A stretch of 20,443 nucleotides of DNA from CAZINM01 sp964540605 (GTDB lineage Bacteria; Patescibacteriota; Dojkabacteria; SC72; JAHDCA01), in assembly GCA_964540605.1 (NCBI GenBank), contig CAZINM010000012.1, positions 1-20,443 on the forward strand. Reading direction: 5' to 3'. The translations under genes and the position numbers were made by a program. The notes beneath the pieces were generated by a model. It was not told the origin of the DNA. It did not search any database and saw only the letters and a program-made list of their open reading frames with translations. Of the stretch, positions 15,192 to 20,443 are shown piece after piece; positions within the stretch are counted from its first letter, which is position 1; each line of letters opens with the position of its first letter.

Positions 15192-16220
15192 ATGGATAGT
15201 ACAATAATAAATACATTCCATCTAATGTTTTTATCGATGGTCTTATCAGCTATATTTGCGCCATTTTTAATTGGTTTGCTGTATAAGTTTGGTCAAGTAG
15301 CAACCCATAAGAAAGAGAAGTTGGGAAGTGGAATAGGTGGTGACAACTCTCTATATTTGAAAATAATGCATGTATCAGATAAAAATGGAACTCCTAATAT
15401 GGGGGGAATTTTGGTTTGGTTGGTCGTTCCACTAGTTGCTTTGCTTTTTATTGATAAATCGCCATTAAGAAATCTTTTCATCTCTTCTTTCTTAGTAGTT
15501 GGCTTCTGGGGATTTCTTGATGTCTTAACAACTAATATGATCAGAAATAATCCTAAGCTAAAAACTCTTCAAGAGAAGTTCATTGTAAGGTTAGCTAGGT
15601 TTCTTATAGCGGTAGCAATATCTACAGCAATGATCTACTTTGCTTTTAAAGTCTACCCATTTACTAATTACAAAATATTGTTCATATCGATCCCTCTAAA
15701 TCTATTTGGTCTTTTATTTACCGGTTTTCTCAGCCAATTTGCAATATATTCTGCGGAGATCACTGATGGTTTAGATGGCCTAATGGTTGGCATTTTTGGG
15801 ATAGTTTATGTTGCATTAGCAGTGCTACTAATAATTCAAGGTAATTATGATCTAATTCCATATATTGGGATCATCATTGGATCTTTAGTTGTCGATCTAT
15901 ATTTCAATATTAATCCCGCAAGATTTTATAATGGTGGACCTTCAGCAATGCCTTTGGGATTCACCGCATTTCTCATCGCTTTTCTAACAGATAATATCTT
16001 TGCATACTTGGTGATCTCATCTATGACCTGGATAATTATGCTCTCGAGTATGATCCAAATTATCAGTATAAGATTTTTCAAAAGACGAGTTTTTAAAATT
16101 GCACCATTGCATCATCATTTTCAAAGCTTAGGTTGGTCAGAGACAAAAGTAACAATGAGATTCTGGTTATTTACAGTAATTTTATCTCTTTTCGGAGTAT
16201 ATCTCGGTATAATACTATAG
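15192..16220 (+). CDS. MraY-family protein, paralogue 2, with altered catalytic residues
   Basis: A 342-residue polytopic membrane protein clearly of the MraY family: KNGTPNMGGIL near the N-terminus, ITDGLDGL (Asp192, Asp195), and APLHHHF with His307-309 intact, followed by LGWSETKVTMRFW. However, the Asp-Asp pair is GFLDVL (Asp110, Val111). The canonical MGDVGSLALG is replaced by YNGGPSAMPLG, placing Gly249 where E. coli has Asp267, and the NLTD asparagine is Glu189. Two of the three key metal or catalytic aspartates are therefore missing, so lipid I synthesis by this protein alone is doubtful. It lies where mraY is expected, just upstream of mraZ, 26 bp after the MurA-like gene. It may be a pseudo-enzyme, a partner of paralogue 1, or act on another substrate. 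Family certain, activity uncertain. Confidence 0.85.
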   Translation: MDSTIINTFHLMFLSMVLSAIFAPFLIGLLYKFGQVATHKKEKLGSGIGGDNSLYLKIMHVSDKNGTPNMGGILVWLVVPLVALLFIDKSPLRNLFISSFLVVGFWGFLDVLTTNMIRNNPKLKTLQEKFIVRLARFLIAVAISTAMIYFAFKVYPFTNYKILFISIPLNLFGLLFTGFLSQFAIYSAEITDGLDGLMVGIFGIVYVALAVLLIIQGNYDLIPYIGIIIGSLVVDLYFNINPARFYNGGPSAMPLGFTAFLIAFLTDNIFAYLVISSMTWIIMLSSMIQIISIRFFKRRVFKIAPLHHHFQSLGWSETKVTMRFWLFTVILSLFGVYLGIIL

Positions 16221-16377
16221 GAGAGATCTAACAATTTTCTTAAGAAGATTTTTTATCCGTTCCAGTTACTACTTTTAATATAAAAAGTTTCAATTTTTCT
16301 TTTCTACTATAAGTTACGAAATTCCTATAATTTTATTAGCAAGTTATAGATTTCCAATTACAGGATACTCACTATCT

Positions 16378-16407
16378 TTGACACGCGTCTATAGTAGGTG
16401 TTAGTTT
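16378..16407 (+). promoter_or_regulatory. candidate mraZ operon promoter
   Basis: A perfect TTGACA at 16378..16383 is followed 18 bases later by a poor -10 candidate (TAGTTT, 16402..16407). The GTGG repeats begin 4 bases downstream, around the predicted start. The rest of the 240-bp gap from 16221 shows a TATAAT at 16326 with no -35, a 10-bp palindrome near 16240 (TTCTTAAGAA) and no gene. Confidence 0.4.
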
Positions 16408-16411
16408 ATTA

Positions 16412-16437
16412 GTGGTGAATGGTGGCATATCGTGGTG
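16412..16437 (+). promoter_or_regulatory. MraZ operator: three GTGG direct repeats at 10-bp spacing
   Basis: GTGG occurs at 16412, 16422 and 16432, exactly 10 bp apart, 29 to 49 bp before the mraZ ATG. MraZ proteins are known to bind several GTGG-type direct repeats separated by about one helical turn upstream of their own operon. The match in motif, spacing and position supports autoregulation of this mraZ-rsmH-ftsL-ftsI group. Confidence 0.75.
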
Positions 16438-16460
16438 ATTTTTGATATTCTTACGTAAAT

Positions 16461-16898
16461 ATGATAATCGGGGAATACAAAAACCGAATAGGAGAAAAAA
16501 AGAGAGTTGCCATTCCTAAGAAACTTCGCAATCAGATGGGTGATGAACTTATTTTGACACGAGGTTATGAGGGTTCTCTCATTTTAGTCAACAAACAGAT
16601 GTGGGAGAACATAGGTAAAGATGTTATAAACGGCTCTTTTATAAACAAGAACATACGAGAAACAACAAGGTTCTTAATAGGAAGTGCAGTTGAGGTCAAA
16701 TTGGATGCACAAGGAAGATTTGTGATCCCAAGCTCACTTTATGAATATGCGGAAATTAAAGAAGATGTGACTTTTGTAGGATTAGTTAATTGGGTGGAAT
16801 TGTGGTCATCAGATAAATGGGAATCAAAAGTTAAAGAAATTTCAGAAATGAGCGATGAAATATCTCAGCAATTGGTAAAAGATCATGAAAATAGATAA
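16461..16898 (+). CDS. mraZ: transcriptional regulator MraZ
   Basis: A 145-residue protein with two SpoVT/AbrB-like swapped-hairpin domains. The first holds EKKRVAIPKKLR (about residues 12-23), corresponding to the family's DxKGR-xxIPxxLR motif. The second holds KLDAQGRFVIPSSL (about 76-89), which keeps the canonical DxxGR. MraZ assembles into rings, binds DNA repeats in front of the dcw operon and regulates it; three matching repeats lie just upstream. Length is normal. Its 3' end overlaps rsmH by 14 bp. No strong Shine-Dalgarno precedes the ATG. Confidence 0.95.
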   Translation: MIIGEYKNRIGEKKRVAIPKKLRNQMGDELILTRGYEGSLILVNKQMWENIGKDVINGSFINKNIRETTRFLIGSAVEVKLDAQGRFVIPSSLYEYAEIKEDVTFVGLVNWVELWSSDKWESKVKEISEMSDEISQQLVKDHENR

Positions 16899-17769
16899 TC
16901 AAAAATATCATATTCCTGTGATGCTAAAGGATTCAATTGAAGCTCTTAAGATCGATCCATCTGGAAACTATATAGATGGCACATTAGGAGAAGCAGGTCA
17001 TAGTATCGAGATATTGAGCCATTTGGTAGAAGGAAGCTTGACAAGCTACGATAGAGATATCGAGGCTGTAGATTTTGTTAAGCAAAGATTTAAAGAAGTT
17101 TTAGATCAAAAAAGCTGGACAATGATCAACGATAATTTTTCCAATATGGATAAATACCATTCTCCTCAGTCTATTGATGGGATAATCCTTGATCTAGGTT
17201 TGTCATCAAGACATCTTGATATCAAGGGTAGGGGATTCAGTTATAAAAACTTAGATGATCCACTAGATATGAGAATGGATAGTAGATTAGGAGTAAAAGC
17301 TTCCGATCTTATAAATGCACTAAACGAAAAACAGCTCACACAACTTTTCATTCAATATGGCGAAGAAAGAGCAGGAAGAAGGATCGCTTCAGCCATTAAG
17401 AAAGCTAATAAAAAAATCGAGAGCGTGAGAGATCTGACTGATGTAATAGATAGAGAAGTGCCGGTAACACTTTCGAAAGAAAAAGCATACAGACGGATCT
17501 TTCAAGCTCTTCGTATTGTTGTGAATGATGAGTTGGATTCATTAAGATCTGCTCTTTTAAAAGCTTTTGAACTTTTAAAACCGGGTGGACGACTTGTTGT
17601 TATTACATTTCAATCTTTAGAAGATCGTATTGTAAAAGATATTTTTAAAGATTTAGAAAATAAGAAGAAAGGCTTAGTTATACTCAGGGCTCAAAAACCT
17701 TCTGAAAAAGAGATCGAAGAAAATAAGAGATCGCATAGTGCCAAGATGAGTGTTCTTGAAAAAATATAA
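16885..17769 (+). CDS. rsmH: 16S rRNA m4C1402 methyltransferase RsmH
   Basis: A 294-residue S-adenosylmethionine-dependent enzyme that N4-methylates C1402 of 16S rRNA. Family blocks are YHIPVMLKDSIEAL, the SAM-binding DGTLGEAGHS, DGIILDLGLSSRHLD, and RGFSYKNLDDPLDMRMD. AYRRIFQALRIVVNDEL, GGRLVVITFQSLEDRIVK (His of the usual FHSLEDR is Gln here) and a C-terminal RSHSAKMSVLEK complete the set. The ATG at 16885 lies inside mraZ (14-bp overlap), the usual dcw arrangement. A long hairpin follows in the gap before ftsL. Confidence 0.96.
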   Translation: MKIDNQKYHIPVMLKDSIEALKIDPSGNYIDGTLGEAGHSIEILSHLVEGSLTSYDRDIEAVDFVKQRFKEVLDQKSWTMINDNFSNMDKYHSPQSIDGIILDLGLSSRHLDIKGRGFSYKNLDDPLDMRMDSRLGVKASDLINALNEKQLTQLFIQYGEERAGRRIASAIKKANKKIESVRDLTDVIDREVPVTLSKEKAYRRIFQALRIVVNDELDSLRSALLKAFELLKPGGRLVVITFQSLEDRIVKDIFKDLENKKKGLVILRAQKPSEKEIEENKRSHSAKMSVLEKI

Positions 17770-17775
17770 ATATTA

Positions 17776-17841
17776 TTTGGGGATTTAAGTGAGTAAGTTG
17801 ATGTTACCTTCCCAATCAACTTACCCACTCAAGTCCTTAAA
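17776..17841 (+). repeat. 27-bp imperfect inverted repeat (large hairpin) between rsmH and ftsL
   Basis: The arm 17781..17802 is complementary to 17815..17836 over 22 positions, with one G-U pair and two A-C mismatches. Five further pairs (17776..17780 with 17837..17841, two of them G-U) extend the stem to 27 bp around a 12-base loop. It fills most of the 97-bp gap. No T-run follows on either strand, so it does not look like a standard intrinsic terminator. An RNase III or other processing site, an attenuator, or a small palindromic repeat element are the main options. Confidence 0.75.
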
Positions 17842-17866
17842 AATTTGATAATTAAGTAATAAAGAC

Positions 17867-18223
17867 ATGCTTATTAACAAAAGGAAAATAAAACAGATAC
17901 TTTGCAGAAAGAATGAGCAAGGTGGGATATCAGTAAATTTCAAATTAATATCACAGGTATTATTTATGATCTCCTTTATATTATTTTTAAGTAGCCAGCT
18001 TCTTACAAATGCAATATTAAGCCCGTTAGGTCACGAACTTCAGGCTATGAACACCGAGAAGAATCTCCTTCTTGAAGATAACAGGTCTCTTGAACAAGAG
18101 ATCGCAAAAGATAGTTCACTTACAATAATAAAAGCATATTCTAAAGTGCAATTTGAGATCAAAGAGGATTCTAGTTACAAATCTATTTTTGTAACAGATA
18201 AATCTTTGCATGCTGAGCGCTAG
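17867..18223 (+). CDS. ftsL: FtsL-like divisome protein
   Basis: A 118-residue bitopic protein with a basic cytoplasmic N-terminus (about residues 1-25), one membrane helix (about 27-45) and a short extracytoplasmic domain. The extracytoplasmic region has a heptad-like coiled coil (about 54-85: HELQAMNTEKNLLLEDNRSL and on). FtsL is poorly conserved in sequence, so the call rests on topology, length and position between rsmH and ftsI, which is the classical order. FtsL partners with FtsB/DivIC and activates FtsWI during septation. It ends 6 bp before ftsI. The ATG at 17867 has no clear Shine-Dalgarno; a GATAAT lies 14 bases upstream. Confidence 0.75.
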   Translation: MLINKRKIKQILCRKNEQGGISVNFKLISQVLFMISFILFLSSQLLTNAILSPLGHELQAMNTEKNLLLEDNRSLEQEIAKDSSLTIIKAYSKVQFEIKEDSSYKSIFVTDKSLHAER

Positions 18224-18229
18224 GTCAAA

Positions 18230-20044
18230 ATGAGGCCAATAAAAACGATCACAAGAACAAATCAATCAAAGAAGAATACGGGCGATAGAATTTACTCATT
18301 AAATTCTTCGTTAATTTTCACTTTCTTAATTATTCTTTCTGTTGGAGTAATTCTTCAAATGGCTAGATGGCAAATATTTGAAAAAGATAGATTTACAGCT
18401 CTCGCTCAAGCACAATACCTTGAAAGTCAACGACATCCATCTTCACGAGGAATAATTTATGCTGCAGATTCTACAATTCTTGCAACTGACCAGCCATCAT
18501 GGGATATTTACGCTTCATTAAGTAGTATAAAAGAAGAAAGAGATACATTTTTCAATGAGAAAGATAAATATGTAGCTACTGTATCAAGTATTTTAGAAGT
18601 ACCAAAAGAAGATATTAATTCCCTACTAACAGAAGATTTCAGATTCGTACCATTAAAATATAATTCTGATACGGACACTAAAAAAGCTCTGGAGGAGATA
18701 CAAATTTTTGAAAATAAAGCTCCAGGTTTTGGTCTATATTTTGAAAAAAGTGAAAAAAGAATATATCCAAACGGTAGTTTAGCCTCTCATATACTCGGAT
18801 TCATGGGTAGGACAAATGAGGGTGAAGATATTGGATTATATGGAATAGAAGGATTTTATTTTGGAGATTTAACAGGAACAGAAGGTTTCACTTATGAGGA
18901 GAAAGATGCCTTCGGAAATGTTATTTTAACTTCAGAATATGAACCTGTTCTCCCAAGAGAAGGAAAGGATATAAAGCTAACAATTATTCCATCTTTACAA
19001 TCAAAAATAGAAGACCTGATCGAAAAAGGTGTAAATGAGCACCAAGCTAAAAGTGGTTCGGTAATACTAATGGACCCTAAAACTGGAGCAATTTTATCAA
19101 TGGCAAATTACCCAGATTACAACCCTAACGAATATTGGAGGATACAGGACTCATGGATCTTCAAAAATAAAGCTGTTGGTGATGTTTATGAGCCTGGATC
19201 AGTATTTAAACCTATTACTGTAGCAATAGGTTTAGAAACAGACACAATAGAAGAGGATACTGTATGTAACGATGCTACTGGTTATGTTAAGGTTTATGAA
19301 GGAAGAAGTGATGAAGCGATAATATATACTTGGGATAAACTTCCAGATGGCAATATAACGCCAGAGCAATTTTTACAATATTCAAATAATCCTTGTATTG
19401 CACAGACTGCACAACAAATAGGTTTGAGTAAATATTATCCATTAATGCAAGAATTTGGTATTGGTAATTTTGTAGGGATCGGTTTACAAGATGAAGCGAA
19501 TAGCTATCTTAAACCTCAAGATAAGTATATTGAACTAGACTTAATGACAACTGCTTTTGGACAATCCGTTCCAGTCACATCACTTCAGATGATATCTGCA
19601 ATTAGCACGATTGCAAATAACGGTAAAAGGATGAAACCATATATTGTAGAGGAGGTAACTGATGACTCAGAAACTATCACATATTCTCCAAGAGTCATGG
19701 CAACCCCAATTTCTGAAGAAACTGCTGATTCTGTTGCTAACATGATGAGATCAGTTGTTCGTAAGGGTGATGCGAGTTGGATATTTAATAAATTTTTAAC
19801 CGAGTATGATATTGCAGGCAAAACAGGTACAGCACAAATACCTAAAGAGCATGAGGCTGGATATTATGAAGATAAAACTAATGCAATATTTATAGGTTTT
19901 GCACCTGTTGAAGATCCAAAAATGATCATGATCGTAAGACTTGAGGAGCCAGGATTAGATCCTTATGCTGCTACTACTGCTGTTCCTGTTTGGGTAGATA
20001 TATTTTTAGAGATCGCTGATGATTTAGAAATTCCGAAAAAGTAA
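18230..20044 (+). CDS. ftsI: septal peptidoglycan transpeptidase FtsI (class B PBP)
   Basis: A 604-residue class B penicillin-binding protein. A short cytoplasmic tail and one membrane helix (about residues 27-47) lead into a dimerisation or pedestal domain containing HPSSRGIIYAADSTILATD and RIYPNGSLASHILGFMG. The transpeptidase domain has all three active-site motifs: SVFK (324-327, nucleophile Ser324), SNN (385-387) and KTG (531-533). It crosslinks stem peptides at the division septum with FtsW. No PASTA domains are present. Length and motifs are intact, predicting beta-lactam binding. Position after ftsL is canonical. Its end is 15 bp from the convergent trmB. Confidence 0.95.
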   Translation: MRPIKTITRTNQSKKNTGDRIYSLNSSLIFTFLIILSVGVILQMARWQIFEKDRFTALAQAQYLESQRHPSSRGIIYAADSTILATDQPSWDIYASLSSIKEERDTFFNEKDKYVATVSSILEVPKEDINSLLTEDFRFVPLKYNSDTDTKKALEEIQIFENKAPGFGLYFEKSEKRIYPNGSLASHILGFMGRTNEGEDIGLYGIEGFYFGDLTGTEGFTYEEKDAFGNVILTSEYEPVLPREGKDIKLTIIPSLQSKIEDLIEKGVNEHQAKSGSVILMDPKTGAILSMANYPDYNPNEYWRIQDSWIFKNKAVGDVYEPGSVFKPITVAIGLETDTIEEDTVCNDATGYVKVYEGRSDEAIIYTWDKLPDGNITPEQFLQYSNNPCIAQTAQQIGLSKYYPLMQEFGIGNFVGIGLQDEANSYLKPQDKYIELDLMTTAFGQSVPVTSLQMISAISTIANNGKRMKPYIVEEVTDDSETITYSPRVMATPISEETADSVANMMRSVVRKGDASWIFNKFLTEYDIAGKTGTAQIPKEHEAGYYEDKTNAIFIGFAPVEDPKMIMIVRLEEPGLDPYAATTAVPVWVDIFLEIADDLEIPKK

Positions 20045-20059
20045 AATCTAATCTACCAA

Positions 20060-20443
20060 CTATACAATTATGGCCTTTATATAATTAAATTCTCTGCCGA
20101 TCTCTAGCCATTTTTTGTAATAGTGTGTTTTAGGAAGTCCTTGTTCTGAAGGAATGTATTGTCCAGTTTCTATTTTATAAAGCTGTTTTTTATCATTCGC
20201 TTCCTCGAATTGATGGATCACAAATTTATAGTAATCAAGCCAATCAGATGCGAAATAAATAAAACCCCCTCGTTTGATCTTCTTCGACACTTTTACTAAC
20301 CAATCTTTTGTTAATGGCCTTCGTTTATGATGCTTTTTTTTATGCCAAGGGTCTGGAAAAAGTATATATATCGAATCTATAGATCTATCAGGGAATAGAT
20401 TTAAGACATTTCTATAACCTTCGCCACAAAATACTTTTGCATT
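20060..20443 (-). CDS. trmB: tRNA (guanine-N7)-methyltransferase TrmB (5' end outside window)
   Basis: The frame stays open from the stop at 20060 to the window edge (128 codons), so the gene starts beyond 20443; the GTG at 20290 is internal. Reading from the edge, the segment ending in LFPDPWHKKKHHKRRPLT carries the diagnostic TrmB signature (PDPWPKKRHHKRRL in relatives). It is followed by GGFIYFASDWLDYYK and a C-terminal GLPKTHYYKKWLEIGR block that is also typical (the family has T.FE..G). TrmB methylates G46 of tRNA variable loops using SAM. Housekeeping gene, convergent with ftsI; it marks the end of the wall cluster. Confidence 0.92.
   Translation of the reverse strand, partial: NAKVFCGEGYRNVLNLFPDRSIDSIYILFPDPWHKKKHHKRRPLTKDWLVKVSKKIKRGGFIYFASDWLDYYKFVIHQFEEANDKKQLYKIETGQYIPSEQGLPKTHYYKKWLEIGREFNYIKAIIV

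Noticed and set aside
16237..16256. possible intrinsic terminator after mraY paralogue 2
   Set aside because: TTCTTAAGAA is palindromic but leaves no loop, and a stem of usable length before the T-run could not be drawn.
20288..20290. GTG as the start of a 76-residue hypothetical protein
   Set aside because: The upstream in-frame sequence contains the TrmB signature, so the gene continues past the window edge.
1..20443. TGA recoding as glycine (CPR alternative code)
   Set aside because: TGA ends several genes exactly where homologues end or where the next gene starts, and no in-frame TGA is needed within any gene.
1..20443. CRISPR arrays, tRNA or rRNA genes, insertion sequences
   Set aside because: No regularly spaced repeats, cloverleaf-like sequences, transposase motifs or terminal inverted repeats with target duplications were seen.

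Overview
This AT-rich window (roughly one third G+C by eye) is almost wholly devoted to peptidoglycan precursor synthesis and septal wall synthesis. It is a rearranged dcw (division and cell wall) cluster. TGA is used as a stop by several genes (for example the ATP-grasp gene, the Mpl/MurC gene and the nuclease-like gene), so the code is standard and not the TGA-glycine code of Gracilibacteria or Absconditabacteria. The very compact layout, the short or unusual Mur ligases and the divergent single-copy wall genes suggest a Patescibacteria/CPR-type bacterium. That placement is inference; no ribosomal or other marker gene is present to prove it.

Layout. (A) 3..3081, + strand: the 3' part of an ATP-grasp ligase, an NlpC/P60-like cysteine peptidase or amidase, and a first MraY-family transferase, with overlapping ends. 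(B) 7579..3126, - strand: alpha/beta hydrolase, a membrane-anchored MurF-like ligase, a DegT-family aminotransferase and a FemAB-type aminoacyltransferase, read as one tight operon. (C) 7674..11142, + strand: MurE-like ligase, a protein resembling arginyl/leucyl-tRNA-protein transferases, and an Mpl/MurC-like ligase. (D) 12238..11159, - strand: MurB. (E) 12306..13817, + strand: an unrecognised protein with a RecB/Cas4-like PD-(D/E)XK signature. (F) 13885..16220, + strand: a MurA-like enzyme behind the strongest Shine-Dalgarno site in the window, then a second MraY-family protein. (G) 16461..20044, + strand: mraZ, rsmH, an FtsL-like protein and ftsI in the classical dcw order, behind three GTGG repeats at exact 10-bp spacing that match the known MraZ operator. 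(H) 20443..20060, - strand: the 3' part of trmB.

How the genes fit together. MurA and MurB make UDP-MurNAc. The Mpl/MurC-, MurE- and MurF-like ligases build the stem peptide, MraY moves phospho-MurNAc-peptide to the lipid carrier, and FemAB (perhaps also the ATE-like protein) would add amino acids from tRNA. FtsI crosslinks at the septum, with FtsL as partner. MurD, MurG, FtsW and FtsZ are not in the window.

The most unusual points are these. There are two MraY paralogues whose active-site losses do not overlap. Two Mur ligases lack the usual UDP-binding first domain, one having membrane helices in its place. An ATP-grasp/NlpC-P60/MraY gene set is tightly overlapped. A large hairpin separates rsmH from ftsL. 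GATC is strongly over-represented across the window.
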